Source: Rhizobium sp. GN54
GTDB lineage: Bacteria; Pseudomonadota; Alphaproteobacteria; Rhizobiales; Rhizobiaceae
Assembly (NCBI RefSeq): GCF_021026345.1
Contig: NZ_JAJNCZ010000001.1
Span: 310,001 to 374,000 of the forward strand
Length of the DNA: 64,000 bases
Reading direction: 5' to 3'
Shown here piece after piece: positions 26,279-35,926 of this stretch (positions are counted from its first letter, which is position 1; every line of letters begins with the position of its first letter). Both the position numbers and the translations under genes were made by a program. The notes beneath the pieces are model-generated. The model made no database searches and was not told where the DNA came from. It saw only the letters and a list, made by a program, of their open reading frames with translations.

Positions 26279-28060
26279 ATGTACAAGGCTCCGGTGGAGG
26301 AGATCGTCTTCACCCTTCGTCACGTCGCGGGGCTTTCGGCCGCAATCGCAGACGGGCGTCTCGGCGAACTCTCGGACGATCTCGTCGAGGCGATCCTTGC
26401 CGAGGCGGGGCGTTTTGCGACCGAGGAGATCGCACCTTTGGCCGAAACCGGCGACCGCCAGGGCGTCGTCCTTGAGGATGCGCAGGTGAAGACCCCTGAC
26501 GGCTGGGCCGCGCTCTACCGGGCATGGGCCGAAGGCGGCTGGAATTCGCTGACGGCATCGCCCGACTTCGGCGGGCAGGGGCTCCCCCACATGCTGCATG
26601 TCGCGGCGATGGAGATGTGGAACGGCGGCTCCATGGCGTTTGCGATCGGCCCGACGCTGACGATCGGTGCCGTCGAGGCCCTGACGGCGCATGGATCGGA
26701 GGCGCTGAAAAGCACCTACCTGCCGAAGATGGTCTCCGGCGAGTGGATGGGCTCCATGAACCTCACCGAGCCGCATGCCGGCTCTGACCTCGGCGTGATG
26801 AAGACCAGGGCGGAGCGCCGCGGCGACGGCAGCTATCGCCTGTTCGGCCAGAAAATCTTCATCACCTACGGCGAGCACGATTTCACCGACAACATCGTCC
26901 ATCTGGTGCTGGCCCGCCTGCCGGACGCGCCGGCCGGCACGCGCGGCATCTCGCTATTTCTGGTGCCGAAGTTCCTGGTCGAGGCGGACGGTTCGCTCGA
27001 GGCCAGAAACGACGTGTTCTGCCACTCCGTCGAGCACAAGCTCGGCATCCGCGGTTCGCCCACCTGCACCATGATCTACGGCGACGGCCGCTTCGGCGGG
27101 GAGGCCGGCGCGATCGGCTGGCTGGTCGGAGAGGAGAACAGGGGGCTCGCCTGCATGTTCACCATGATGAACAATGCTAGGCTCGCCGTCGGCATGCAGG
27201 GCGTGGCGATCGCCGAGGCCGCCACGCAGAAGGCGATCGCCTATGCAAGGGAGCGCACGCAGGGCAGGGCGCCGGGATGGCAGGGATCCGGCATGAGCCC
27301 GATCATCGAGCATCCGGACGTCGCCCGCATGCTCCTGACGATGAAGGCGCTGACGCAGGGTGCGCGCGCCATCACCTATGCCTGCGCGCATGCGGTCGAC
27401 ATGGCGCATGCGACGCAGGGCGAGGAGGCCCGCCACTGGGCGGAGCGCGCCAGCCTGCTGACGCCGGTCGCCAAGAGTTTCGCCACCGATGCCGGCGTCG
27501 AGGTCGCCTCGCTCGGCGTGCAGGTGCATGGCGGCATGGGCTTCATCGAGGAGACGGGGGCCGCCCGGCTCTACCGCGATGCCCGGATCGCGCCCATCTA
27601 CGAGGGCACCAACGGCATCCAGGCGATCGATCTCGTCACCCGCAAGCTGCCGCTCTCGGACGGCGCGCAGATGCGCGGCTTCATCGCCGAACTGCGCGGC
27701 ATCGCCGACGCCGTCCGCGCCTCCAACGATCCGGCCTTCGGCGACACGGCCGTCCGGCTGGAGGCGAGCCTCGCCGATCTCGAGGCGGCCACCGCATGGC
27801 TCGGCACGGCCCTGGTCGAGGGGCGGCAGCCGGAAGCGCTCGCCGGCGCCACGCCCTACCAGCGGCTGTTCGGGCTCGTGCTGACGGGGATTTATCTCGC
27901 CTGGGGCGCGCTGGCCGACGCCGGCGACGGCAGGAAGGGCGAGCGCACCGCGCTTTGCCGCTTCGCCGCCGAGAACATCATCGCCGAAACCGCAGCCCTG
28001 AAGGACCGCGTCGTCAACGGCGCCGCCAGCCTGGAAGCCGCCAGGGCGGCGCTGGGCTAA
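26279..28060 (+). CDS. Acyl-CoA dehydrogenase
   Basis: A 593-residue flavoenzyme of the long acyl-CoA dehydrogenase type with an extra C-terminal domain. It oxidises acyl-CoA to trans-2-enoyl-CoA, passing electrons to ETF. Landmarks: N-terminal MYKAPVEEIVFTLRHVAGL, the FAD/substrate region MNLTEPHAGSDLG (about 160-172) and KIFITYGEHD, VQVHGGMGFIEETGAARLYRD (about 420-440), and the catalytic Glu in APIYEGTNGIQAIDL (about 440-455). The ATG at 26279 follows GGGAGG by six bases; in-frame upstream ATGs have no comparable site. With the enoyl-CoA hydratase gene 258 bases downstream it suggests fatty-acid or branched-acid degradation; chain-length preference is unknown. Confidence 0.95.
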   Translation: MYKAPVEEIVFTLRHVAGLSAAIADGRLGELSDDLVEAILAEAGRFATEEIAPLAETGDRQGVVLEDAQVKTPDGWAALYRAWAEGGWNSLTASPDFGGQGLPHMLHVAAMEMWNGGSMAFAIGPTLTIGAVEALTAHGSEALKSTYLPKMVSGEWMGSMNLTEPHAGSDLGVMKTRAERRGDGSYRLFGQKIFITYGEHDFTDNIVHLVLARLPDAPAGTRGISLFLVPKFLVEADGSLEARNDVFCHSVEHKLGIRGSPTCTMIYGDGRFGGEAGAIGWLVGEENRGLACMFTMMNNARLAVGMQGVAIAEAATQKAIAYARERTQGRAPGWQGSGMSPIIEHPDVARMLLTMKALTQGARAITYACAHAVDMAHATQGEEARHWAERASLLTPVAKSFATDAGVEVASLGVQVHGGMGFIEETGAARLYRDARIAPIYEGTNGIQAIDLVTRKLPLSDGAQMRGFIAELRGIADAVRASNDPAFGDTAVRLEASLADLEAATAWLGTALVEGRQPEALAGATPYQRLFGLVLTGIYLAWGALADAGDGRKGERTALCRFAAENIIAETAALKDRVVNGAASLEAARAALG

Positions 28061-28097
28061 ATACTCGCCGGCAACAGGAAGCCGGCGACGGGGATCA

Positions 28098-28146
28098 ACC
28101 CTCCCCTTGAGGGGGAGGGTCGGCGCGAAGCGCCGGGGTGGGGTGA
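28098..28146 (+). repeat. Palindromic intergenic repeat module, copy B1
   Basis: Near-identical to 3408-3456: CCCTCCCC-ttga-GGGGGAGGG, then CGGCGC-gaa-GCGCCGG and GGTGGGGTGA. Relative to copy A1, the bases that differ in the second hairpin differ on both arms (AG/CT there, CG/CG here), so the stem is kept. Confidence 0.85.
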
Positions 28147-28190
28147 TGCCGCGGCAACAGTCGCATGGTGGTGGTCGCGACCGCCGCAGG

Positions 28191-28239
28191 TCACCCCCAC
28201 CCGCAGCTTTGCTGCGACCTCCCCCCTCATGGGGGAGGT
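28191..28239 (-). repeat. Palindromic intergenic repeat module, copy B2 (inverted)
   Basis: Begins TCACCCCCACC, has the hairpin CGCAGC-ttt-GCTGCG, then CCTCCCCC-ctcat-GGGGGAGG. It is inverted relative to copy B1 with a 44-base spacer, which repeats the A1/A2 arrangement and sits between the acyl-CoA dehydrogenase and enoyl-CoA hydratase genes. Confidence 0.85.
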
Positions 28240-28317
28240 GGGCGCCCCACGAGCCCTCGACGCAGCGGCACGGAACGAACATCAGGCGCCATCCGCGCCC
28301 GGAAGGAGAAAGACCGC

Positions 28318-29067
28318 ATGAGCGATCACGTCCTGATCGAACGACCGCAATCCGCCCCCGGCGTGCAGGTGATCCGGCTGAACCGGCCGGAGAAGAAGAA
28401 CGCCATCACCCGCGCCATGTACCAGACGCTGACGGCGGCGATGCGCAGCGCGGATGTCGATCCGGCGGTGCGCGCGACCCTGCTGCTCGGCTCGGAGGGC
28501 TGCTTTTCCGCCGGCAACGACATGACCGATTTCCTCGCCGTTGCCATGGGCGGCACGATGGGCCGGGAGGTGGTGGATTTCCTCCATGCGCTTGCGGCCC
28601 ACAACAAGCCGATTGTCTCCGGCGTCGATGGCCTTGCGATCGGCATCGGCACCACGATCCACCTCCACTGCGACATGACGATCGCCTCGCCGCGCTCGCT
28701 GTTCAAAACGCCCTTCGTCGATCTGGCGCTGGTGCCCGAGGCCGCCTCCAGCCTGATCGCACCGCGACTGATGGGCCATCAGCGCGCCTTTGCCCTGCTC
28801 GTGGCCGGCGAAGGGTTCACCGCCGAGGAGGCGCGCGCCGCCGGCCTGATCTGGAAGGTGACGGATGCCGTCGAGACCGAAGCGCTCGAGATCGCGACCC
28901 GCCTTGCCGCCAAGCCGCCGGAGGCGCTCCGGGCGGCACGCGACCTGATGCGCGGCGACCGCGAAGAGGTCGCCGGCCGCATCGACGACGAGGCGCACCA
29001 GTTCTCTGTCAGGCTGCGCAGCGCCGAAGCCCGCGCCGCCTTCGAGGCCTTCATGGCGAGGAAGTGA
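28318..29067 (+). CDS. Enoyl-CoA hydratase/isomerase (crotonase family)
   Basis: A 249-residue crotonase-fold protein. It shows RLNRPEKKNAIT near the N-terminus and the first oxyanion-hole segment GCFSAGNDMTDF (about 60-72). The second is DGLAIGIGTTIHLHCDM (about 103-118), and VDLALVPEAASSL (about 135-147) contains the second catalytic Glu. The residue at the first catalytic Glu position is less clear (GIGTTI where hydratases have G-x-G-x-E), so it could be an isomerase or another crotonase reaction. ATG 28318 is preceded by GGAAGGAG. The gene lies downstream of the acyl-CoA dehydrogenase gene, separated by a composite repeat. Confidence 0.9.
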   Translation: MSDHVLIERPQSAPGVQVIRLNRPEKKNAITRAMYQTLTAAMRSADVDPAVRATLLLGSEGCFSAGNDMTDFLAVAMGGTMGREVVDFLHALAAHNKPIVSGVDGLAIGIGTTIHLHCDMTIASPRSLFKTPFVDLALVPEAASSLIAPRLMGHQRAFALLVAGEGFTAEEARAAGLIWKVTDAVETEALEIATRLAAKPPEALRAARDLMRGDREEVAGRIDDEAHQFSVRLRSAEARAAFEAFMARK

Positions 29068-29112
29068 GGATGGGGCCGGTCTGCCGATTGAGCAGGTCGG
29101 CATTACGGCCTG

Positions 29113-29532
29113 TCATCGCGGCCAGAGCCAGAGCGTTTTCGGATTGCAGATTGGTCGCAGAGCACCGCACATGTAAAGGCCGCGAATACTCCGCACGGCA
29201 ACCCAGAACATGGCGATCAGCACGAGGTTGTTCAGGAAACTGAAAAGCGTCGCTATGTGGACGGGTTGGAATGCCGTGGACGGCTGCAGCCAGAAAAACA
29301 GGCTCAAAGCGACGCCGACCATGGCCAGCAGGCATAGAAGAGCGACCGTGGTCGTCCGGAATTGCAGGCAATAGTGGCTCTGTTCGAACCCCTCGGGATG
29401 CGCCCGGCCCTTTCGCGCGATGAAGTGCGCCACGATCAGAAGCGGAAAGAACAACAGGCCGAAAAGGATATAGGCATAGTTCCGGGCGACGCCCGCACGG
29501 TCGCCGGTATCCGAGACGCCCGGTGCACTCAC
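29113..29532 (-). CDS. Small membrane protein (DUF4870-like)
   Basis: A 139-residue protein with three hydrophobic segments (about residues 20-40 YILFGLLFFPLLIVAHFIA, 60-85 and 95-115). The central loop EGFEQSHYCLQFRTT and the C-terminal RSIRGLYMCGALRPICNPKT resemble small DUF4870-type membrane proteins of unknown function. The GTG at 29532 is chosen because AAGGAG lies eight bases upstream; an in-frame extension to 29589 lacks such a site. It is convergent with the enoyl-CoA hydratase gene. Confidence 0.65.
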   Translation of the reverse strand: MSAPGVSDTGDRAGVARNYAYILFGLLFFPLLIVAHFIARKGRAHPEGFEQSHYCLQFRTTTVALLCLLAMVGVALSLFFWLQPSTAFQPVHIATLFSFLNNLVLIAMFWVAVRSIRGLYMCGALRPICNPKTLWLWPR

Positions 29533-29618
29533 GTTACAATCTCCTTCTGGCCGCTCTATACAGCCAGAAGAGTGTAAACAACTTCGCAACAGTCAAAAGT
29601 TGAGCTGCGCCGCCAGCC

Positions 29619-30875
29619 TCATTTCGAAAGCTCCAGCGTCGCCACCGTCTCCACATGCGACGACCAGAGGAACTGGTCGATCGGGGTGACGCCGGTGATG
29701 CGGTAGCCGGCGGCGGTCAGGATCGCGAGATCGCGGGCGAGCGTGACCGGATTGCAGGAGACGGCGGCAATCTTCTTGACGCCCGAGCGCGCCAGCTCGC
29801 GACACTGGTCCTCGGCGCCGGCCCGTGGCGGATCGAACACGACGGCGTCGAACACCTTCAGTTCCGAAGCCATCAGCGGCCGGCGGAAAAGGTCCCGCTT
29901 CTCGACGGTGACGCCTTTGAGCCCCTGGGCGTGGCGGGCGGCATGGTCGAGCGCCTTCAACGCCTTCTCGTCGCCCTCGACCGCATGGACGCGGGCGGAA
30001 CGGGCCATCCTGAGCGCGAAGGTGCCGGAGCCGGCGAAGAGGTCGGCCACCCGCTTGGCTTTGCCGATGTGGCCGAGCACCAGGGCTGCCATCGCGTCCT
30101 CCGCCTCCTTCGTCGCCTGGGTGAAGCCGCCCGGCGGCGGCGAGACGAGAACGCCGCCGAAATCGATCTGTGGCTTCTGCGGCTCGATCAGGATCTCGCC
30201 GTCATGGGACACGCGGGTGATGCCGCGCAGGCCGAGCACGCATTCCGTCACCGCCCGCCGTTGCCGGTCGCCGACCTTGCGCACCCCCTCGAAGGCGAGG
30301 TCGAGGCCGGAGAGCGTCTCGAGCACGGTGAGCCGGAAACCCTGGCTGTCGGTCGAAAGCGCCGTGGCGACCGCGCGGATCGCATCCAGCTTCCCGACGA
30401 TGCCCGGCCGGCTGATCGGACACTGGTCGATATCGACGATGTGGTGGCTGCCCGCCTGGTTGAAGCCGAGCAGCAGGCCCTTCTCGGTCCGGCGCGCGGT
30501 GAAGACCACCCGCCGGCGCTCGCCGGGACGGGCGATGACGAGCGGCGCCATCTCCGCGGCGATCCCCTTGGACTTCAGCGCATCGGCCACGAGGCCGCGC
30601 TTGAAGGCGTGATAGAGCCCGTCCGAGGCATGCTGCAGCGAACAGCCGCCGCAGGTGCCGTTCCTCCCGTCGGGGCCGAAATGCGGACAGGCGGGCGCGA
30701 TCCTGTCGGGCGAGGCCGCAGACGTGGAGATCACCGTGCCGTGGTTCTTCACCCTGGCGATCGCCACCGTTTCCCCCGGCAGCGTGAAGGGAACGTAGAG
30801 GGGCCCCTCCGGGCCGCTCGCAATCCCGTCCCCGCCGCTGCCGAGCCTGCTGATCGTCACCGTTTCCGTGCTCAT
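29619..30875 (-). CDS. rRNA (uracil-C5)-methyltransferase, RlmD/RumA family
   Basis: A 418-residue class I SAM-dependent RNA methyltransferase. Residues about 1-60 are a TRAM domain (VTISRLGSGGDGIA, VPFTLPGE). A [4Fe-4S] cluster is expected from the Cys pattern around ACPHFG...GTCGGCSLQH (about 62-80) and DQCPIS. The SAM site is VADLFAGSGTFALRMA (about 270), and the catalytic cysteine is in AVSCNPVTLARD (about 377). It probably makes m5U in 23S rRNA; which position cannot be told. Its ATG overlaps the tlyA stop (ATGA), so the two genes are translationally coupled. Confidence 0.93.
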   Translation of the reverse strand: MSTETVTISRLGSGGDGIASGPEGPLYVPFTLPGETVAIARVKNHGTVISTSAASPDRIAPACPHFGPDGRNGTCGGCSLQHASDGLYHAFKRGLVADALKSKGIAAEMAPLVIARPGERRRVVFTARRTEKGLLLGFNQAGSHHIVDIDQCPISRPGIVGKLDAIRAVATALSTDSQGFRLTVLETLSGLDLAFEGVRKVGDRQRRAVTECVLGLRGITRVSHDGEILIEPQKPQIDFGGVLVSPPPGGFTQATKEAEDAMAALVLGHIGKAKRVADLFAGSGTFALRMARSARVHAVEGDEKALKALDHAARHAQGLKGVTVEKRDLFRRPLMASELKVFDAVVFDPPRAGAEDQCRELARSGVKKIAAVSCNPVTLARDLAILTAAGYRITGVTPIDQFLWSSHVETVATLELSK

Positions 30876-31624
30876 GGCTTGCGTCCTGAAAGAAGATATT
30901 CCTGGTTGCCGTCGCCGCCGGCGATCGGGGCGGGGATGACGCCGAGGCTTTCCCAGCCCATCTCGGCGGTGAGCCAGCGCTCCAGTACGGCGGCAATCTC
31001 CGGACCTGCCGAAGGATCCTTCAGCAGCCCGCCCTTGCCGATCGCCGTGCGCCCAGCCTCGAATTGCGGCTTCACCAGAAGCACGCAGACCGCGCCGGCA
31101 GCGGCGAGCGAAAGGGCCGGCGGCAGCGCCAGCCTCAGCGAGATGAAGGAGACGTCGGAGACGACGCAGCCGATCGTCCGCCCGACGAGGTGATCGGCGG
31201 AGAGTTCGCGGGCGTTCAGGCCTTCGAGGCTGGTGACGCGCGGATCGCCGCCGATGCGGGGATGCAACTGCCCGTGGCCGACGTCGACGGCTATGACATG
31301 CGCGGCCCCGCGGGCGAGCAGCACCTCGGTGAAGCCGCCGGTCGAGGCGCCGATGTCGAGACAGTTCCGGCCTTCGGGATCGAGCCCGAACCGGTCGAAT
31401 GCGGCCGCAAGTTTCAACGCCGCGCGGGAGACATAGGCCTGCGCCGGATCATCGATCGCGATTTCGGCATTCTCCCCGACGCCGGCGCCGGCCTTGGTCA
31501 CCGTCCTGCCGTCCACGGTCACGGTGCCGCGCGCGATCGCGTCGCGGGCGCGCGAACGGCTGTCGAAAAGCCCGCGCGAGACGAGCAACTGGTCGAGGCG
31601 GGTCGAAGGGGCGTGGTCGGACAT
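30872..31624 (-). CDS. tlyA: TlyA-family rRNA 2'-O-methyltransferase
   Basis: A 250-residue protein with an N-terminal S4 RNA-binding domain (TRLDQLLVSRGLFDSRSRARDAIARGTV, residues about 8-65). It is followed by an FtsJ/RrmJ-type SAM domain with CLDIGASTGGFTEVLL (about 87-102) and CVVSDVSFISL (about 155). TlyA enzymes methylate ribose positions of 16S and 23S rRNA and were once called hemolysin A. It overlaps the downstream rlmD-like gene by four bases. In many Rhizobiales it follows dxs; here about 4.3 kb of other genes lie between (recalled synteny). Confidence 0.94.
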   Translation of the reverse strand: MSDHAPSTRLDQLLVSRGLFDSRSRARDAIARGTVTVDGRTVTKAGAGVGENAEIAIDDPAQAYVSRAALKLAAAFDRFGLDPEGRNCLDIGASTGGFTEVLLARGAAHVIAVDVGHGQLHPRIGGDPRVTSLEGLNARELSADHLVGRTIGCVVSDVSFISLRLALPPALSLAAAGAVCVLLVKPQFEAGRTAIGKGGLLKDPSAGPEIAAVLERWLTAEMGWESLGVIPAPIAGGDGNQEYLLSGRKP

Positions 31625-31796
31625 CGCCCCTCAATGACGCCTGCCGCGGCCGCTGGCAAGGGCACGCCGCAGCAATTGCCCGTTTGCGCCGCCGCCACGG
31701 CAGTCCGGGCGGGGGCAGATGCAGGCCGGAATCGGGAGCCCAGGCGCCAGATCCTGCTGCGGCTGACGCCTCGATCCCGACCCGGCCTGTTGCCGT

Positions 31797-32624
31797 TCAG
31801 GCGGAAAAGAACCCGCGCATGGTGTCGACATAGTCCTGGTCGGGCAGGGTGCGCCGTGCCCTGACGAAGCCGCGGGCGTCATCGCCGATCAGGTAGCGCA
31901 GCCGGTCGGTGCCGTCGGTCAGCGCTTCGTGGATCAGCGCTGCGACGTCGTCTGCCGCGATGTTGCTTTCCGAAGCCATGCGGCCGAAGGTTGCGAGCGT
32001 GCGCTCGACGAAGGGTTGGTAGTCGGAGAGCGACGAGGCGTCCGCGCCGCGCGCCGCCTGGTTCTCCCCGAAGCGGGTCGCGGTGACGCCGCCGTGCGGG
32101 ATCACGAGCTTCACCTTGATGTCCTGCGAGGCGAGTTCGTAGGAGAGTGCCTCGGTGAAGCCTTCGAGGGCGAACTTGCTGGCGCAGTAGAGCGAGATCA
32201 TCGGCAGGGTGAAGAGGCCGGCGCCGGAGGAGACGTTGAGGACGGCGCCGCCGCCATTCGCTCGGAAGTGCGGCAGCAGGGCGCGGGTGACGTTCATCAC
32301 CCCGAACAGGTTGACGTCGAACTGCGCTTGGATCTGCGCGGGCGTCAGCGCCTCGAAAAGCCCCCATTGACCGTAGCCGGCATTGTTGACGAGGGCGTCG
32401 ATGCGGCCAAAGCGGGCGATGCCGGCGTCGATCGCCGCGCGGATGCTGTCCGCATCCTGCACGTCCAGCCGCGTGGCGAGCACGTTGTCGCCTTTCGGCA
32501 GGCTGTCGGCGTTCGCAAGGTCGCGCATCGTTGCGATCACGTTCCAGCCCTTATCGGCAAAGAGCCGCGCTGCCGCCTTGCCGATGCCGGACGAAGTGCC
32601 TGTGATGAGAATGGTCGAGGTCAT
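31797..32624 (-). CDS. Short-chain dehydrogenase/reductase
   Basis: A 275-residue classical SDR. It has a TGTSSGIG nucleotide-binding loop at residues 8-15, LVNNAGYG (about 78-85), catalytic Ser in NVSSGAG and the Y-x3-K pair in YCASKFALEGFTEAL (about 147-161). The protein is cytoplasmic and uses NAD(P)H; the substrate is unknown. The C-terminal tail differs from short SDRs and ends DYVDTMRGFFSA. It is divergent from a LysR gene with 107 bases between, the usual arrangement of a LysR regulator and its target. Confidence 0.92.
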   Translation of the reverse strand: MTSTILITGTSSGIGKAAARLFADKGWNVIATMRDLANADSLPKGDNVLATRLDVQDADSIRAAIDAGIARFGRIDALVNNAGYGQWGLFEALTPAQIQAQFDVNLFGVMNVTRALLPHFRANGGGAVLNVSSGAGLFTLPMISLYCASKFALEGFTEALSYELASQDIKVKLVIPHGGVTATRFGENQAARGADASSLSDYQPFVERTLATFGRMASESNIAADDVAALIHEALTDGTDRLRYLIGDDARGFVRARRTLPDQDYVDTMRGFFSA

Positions 32625-32679
32625 GGTCGATGTCTCCGGATCGTTTGTCTGTCTGCGACCGGGAGATAGGGTGGTTGGA

Positions 32680-32714
32680 CTGTTCTGATAATCCGGCTAT
32701 TCTGGCATGAACAG
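32680..32714. promoter_or_regulatory. Possible LysR operator between the SDR and lysR genes
   Basis: CTGTTC and GAACAG form an inverted pair 23 bases apart in the divergent intergenic region. LysR boxes usually have T-N11-A cores, so the assignment is tentative. Confidence 0.3.
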
Positions 32715-32731
32715 ATGAGGTAGATCGAACA

Positions 32732-33634
32732 ATGACCAGGGCCGGCCTTGCCGAATTCAACGCCGTCGTCGCGGTCGCCGAGCACGGCAGCTTCCGCCGT
32801 GCCGCCCGCGAGCTCGACATGTCTGCCTCGGCGCTGAGCCATGCGATCACCACGCTGGAGCGGCGGATCGGCGTGCGCCTGTTCAACCGCACCACCCGCA
32901 GCGTCTCGTTGTCGGAAGCAGGCGAAGCATTCGTCGCGCGCGTCCGCCCGGCGCTGCGGGAACTGGGGGCGGCGGTCGAGGCGGTGAACGCGTTCCGCGA
33001 CCGTCCGGCCGGGTTGCTGCGGATCAACACCTCCGAAGGGGCGGCGCGCCAGTTCCTGGCGCCCGTGATCTTCGGCTTCCTCGAGCGCTATCCGGATATG
33101 CGCATCGATCTCGTCGCCGAAGGCAGGCTGGTCGACATCGTCGCCGACGGCTTCGATGCCGGCGTGCGGCTGGTCGAGGCGGTGCCGAAGGACATGATCG
33201 CCGTGCCGATCGGCCCGATGCAGCGCTTCGTCGTGGTCGGCGCACCCGGCTATTTCGCCCGCCATCCCCGCCCGGAGACCCCCGCCGACCTGCTGCACCA
33301 CGATTGCATCCGCAGTCGCCTGCCGAGCGGAGCCGTCTTCCGCTGGGAGTTCGAGAAGCATGGGGAACAGGTGGTGCTCGACGTGTCGGGCAGGCTCACG
33401 CTCGACAACCAGAACCTGAGGCTGGAAGCGGCGCTTGCCGGCGTGGGCCTTGCCTATCTGACGGAACGCGACACCGAAGCCGCCATCGCCAGCGGAGCGC
33501 TCGTGCGCGTGCTCGACGATTGGACCGCGCCGTTTCCCGGCCTTGCGATCTTCTATTCCGGCCATCGCCTCGTCCCGGCCGGACTGCGTGCCTTCATCGA
33601 TTTCGCCCGGAACGCCTTTCCCGCCGGGACCTAG
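32732..33634 (+). CDS. LysR-family transcriptional regulator
   Basis: A 300-residue LTTR. The winged helix-turn-helix spans residues about 1-65 ([58 protein letters not shown]). It is followed by a linker helix and a periplasmic-binding-fold effector domain (about 90-295). It most resembles the LTTR group that controls adjacent oxidoreductases. It probably regulates the divergent SDR gene, responding to an unknown small molecule. ATG 32732 follows a GAGG site. Confidence 0.94.
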   Translation: MTRAGLAEFNAVVAVAEHGSFRRAARELDMSASALSHAITTLERRIGVRLFNRTTRSVSLSEAGEAFVARVRPALRELGAAVEAVNAFRDRPAGLLRINTSEGAARQFLAPVIFGFLERYPDMRIDLVAEGRLVDIVADGFDAGVRLVEAVPKDMIAVPIGPMQRFVVVGAPGYFARHPRPETPADLLHHDCIRSRLPSGAVFRWEFEKHGEQVVLDVSGRLTLDNQNLRLEAALAGVGLAYLTERDTEAAIASGALVRVLDDWTAPFPGLAIFYSGHRLVPAGLRAFIDFARNAFPAGT

Positions 33635-33862
33635 CGTCGCGCGAATTCCCGAAGCCCCCGTTGGTGGAGGACCAGATTCACCAATTTTTTATGGAGAATG
33701 GTTATAGCCGATATTGATTTTCGAGGCTGACGACTTCCTCCCGCGTGCCATGACCGGCGCCCATCGTTGTGTCCCCAATCATGTCTTCCAGCGCCATGAC
33801 GGAGCGCGCGGCTGCGGTCCCCTGCGACTGCCCGCATGCGGCCGCTCAGTAGGAGTTCCATC

Positions 33863-35806
33863 ATGAAGTTCAAGAATATCTCGCTGAGCGGGAAGCTCAG
33901 CATCACGTTCGCCGGTCTGATCCTCGTCTTTCTCGCCGTCTCCGGCGTCGTCTATGTCAAGGCGCGTGAATCGATGCTGGCCTCCGAGGTCCAGCTTCGT
34001 TCCGAGCGGCTGGTCAACACCATCGACAACGCCCTGCATGCGATGCTCGAACAGGCCGTCAACCAGCGCGGCTTCCTGCTGTTTCGCAGCGACAGCACCT
34101 ATGGCGACGTCTTCGCCAACCGCGACAAGATGCTGACCTTCATCGACGAGGCCAAGGCGCTCGCGGCCGGTCAGCCGGAGATGCTGACGTCGATCGACGC
34201 CATGCTGGCGGCCGCCAACGTCTTCCACGAACAGTTGACCGTGCCGCAGCTCGAAGCGCGCAAGACCACCGAGGCGCCGATCTCCGAGGTCATCGAGATC
34301 GGCCGCAACCAGTCCAAGGGGCAGCTCGACGTGTTCCGCGTCTCGGCGGCCACGATCAAGGCCCAGGCCGGCGAATGGGCGGCCGCGCAGGTGGCCGCGC
34401 AGAAGGCTGCCAATTCCGGCCTCGTGCTCGCCCTCGTCGTCGGCGCGCTCACCGCCATCGCCATCGCCGTGCTCCTCGCCTGGACCCTGTCGAAGGCAAT
34501 CGTCCGGCCGATCGTCGGCATGACCGCCGCCATGGACAAGCTCGCCGGCGGCGACAGCGACATCGACGTTCCGGCGCTCGACCGCAGCGACGAGGTCGGC
34601 CGCATGGCCAATGCCGTCCTGGTGTTCAAGGAGGCGGCGGTCGAAAAGCTGCGCCTGTCCGGCGAGACCGAGCGGATGCGCGACGATGCGGAGCGCCAGC
34701 GCCGCGACACCGACGAGCAGAAGAAGCGGGAGGCGCAGGAGATCAACCAGGCGGTCGAAGCGCTTGCCGCCGGCCTCGCGGGCCTTGCCGACGGCGATGT
34801 CGCCTACCGCATCGAGACGCCGTTCTCCCCGCATCTCGATCGCCTGCGGCTCGACTTCAACGCCTCGCTCGACAAGCTGCGCGGCGCGCTGCAGTCGGTC
34901 GGCAGCAATGCCGCCGCCATCCACGCCGGCGCCTCCGAGATCCTGTCGGCCGCCGACGACCTGGCGCGCCGCACCGAGCAGCAGGCGGCTTCCGTCGAGG
35001 AGACCGCCGCAGCGCTCGAGGAAGTCACCTCGACCGTCCGCGATAGCGCCAAGGGCGCCGAGGAGGCCGGTCGCCTCGTCGAGCGCACCCGCAAGGGCGC
35101 CGAGCATTCCGGCGAGATCGTCCGCAACGCGGTCGCGGCCATGCAGGCGATCGAGAAGTCTTCCGGCGAGATCTCCAACATCATCGGCGTCATCGAGGAC
35201 ATCGCCTTCCAGACCAACCTTCTGGCGCTGAATGCCGGCGTCGAGGCGGCGCGCGCCGGTGAAGCCGGCAAGGGCTTCGCCGTCGTCGCCCAGGAAGTCC
35301 GCGAACTGGCGCAGCGCTCCGGCAAGGCCGCCAAGGAGATCAAGGCGCTGATCACCACCTCGGGCGAACAGGTCCAGTCCGGCGTCTCGCTGGTCGGCGA
35401 TACCGGTAAGGCGCTGGAGACGATCGTCGGCGAGGTCCAGGAGATCAACCGCCACGTCGCCTCGATCGTGGTCGCCACGCGCGAGCAGGCGACCGGCCTC
35501 CAGGAGATCAGCACCGCCGTCAACACGATGGACCAGGGCACGCAGCAGAACGCCGCCATGGTCGAGGAGCAGACGGCCGCCAGCCACAGCCTCGCCCAGG
35601 AGGCCGCAGCCCTCAACGAGCTCCTGACGCAGTTCAAGCTCGGCGGCGGCCAGGCAGCTCCGATGCACAAGGCAGCGGTGGCGACCCCGGCGTCACGCCC
35701 CGTCGCCTCGCCGGCGCGCGCGCTGGCAGGCAAGGTAGGACGCGCCTTCGGCGGCGGCCAATCCGCTGCGGCGGTCGCAGTCAAGGAGGAGTGGACCGAG
35801 TTCTGA
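33863..35806 (+). CDS. Methyl-accepting chemotaxis protein
   Basis: A 647-residue chemoreceptor. TM1 covers about residues 13-33; a helical periplasmic sensor domain of about 150 residues follows (a CHASE3-like four-helix pattern, [19 protein letters not shown]). TM2 lies at about 185-208 and HAMP at about 209-262. The cytoplasmic coiled coil has the hairpin tip [20 protein letters not shown] (about 448-467). The C-terminus EEWTEF is an x-W-x-x-F-type pentapeptide that tethers CheR/CheB, so this should be a full-length adapting receptor. The ligand is unknown. ATG 33863 follows AGGAG. An excellent terminator follows, so it is a single-gene unit; no che genes are in the window. Confidence 0.96.
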   Translation: MKFKNISLSGKLSITFAGLILVFLAVSGVVYVKARESMLASEVQLRSERLVNTIDNALHAMLEQAVNQRGFLLFRSDSTYGDVFANRDKMLTFIDEAKALAAGQPEMLTSIDAMLAAANVFHEQLTVPQLEARKTTEAPISEVIEIGRNQSKGQLDVFRVSAATIKAQAGEWAAAQVAAQKAANSGLVLALVVGALTAIAIAVLLAWTLSKAIVRPIVGMTAAMDKLAGGDSDIDVPALDRSDEVGRMANAVLVFKEAAVEKLRLSGETERMRDDAERQRRDTDEQKKREAQEINQAVEALAAGLAGLADGDVAYRIETPFSPHLDRLRLDFNASLDKLRGALQSVGSNAAAIHAGASEILSAADDLARRTEQQAASVEETAAALEEVTSTVRDSAKGAEEAGRLVERTRKGAEHSGEIVRNAVAAMQAIEKSSGEISNIIGVIEDIAFQTNLLALNAGVEAARAGEAGKGFAVVAQEVRELAQRSGKAAKEIKALITTSGEQVQSGVSLVGDTGKALETIVGEVQEINRHVASIVVATREQATGLQEISTAVNTMDQGTQQNAAMVEEQTAASHSLAQEAAALNELLTQFKLGGGQAAPMHKAAVATPASRPVASPARALAGKVGRAFGGGQSAAAVAVKEEWTEF

Positions 35807-35835
35807 GGTCGCTTCACCGATCGAACAACGGAAAC

Positions 35836-35870
35836 GGGCGGTGCCGATGGCACCGCCCCTTTTTCTTTTC
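35836..35870 (+). terminator. Intrinsic terminator after the chemoreceptor gene
   Basis: A perfect 10-bp stem GGGCGGTGCC-gat-GGCACCGCCC followed by CTTTTTCTTTT. Confidence 0.92.
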
Positions 35871-35926
35871 CGTTTTCATTTCCGTGGGGATGACGGGATC
35901 CCGGTTGAATGCGGTGAGGCCGCCGT

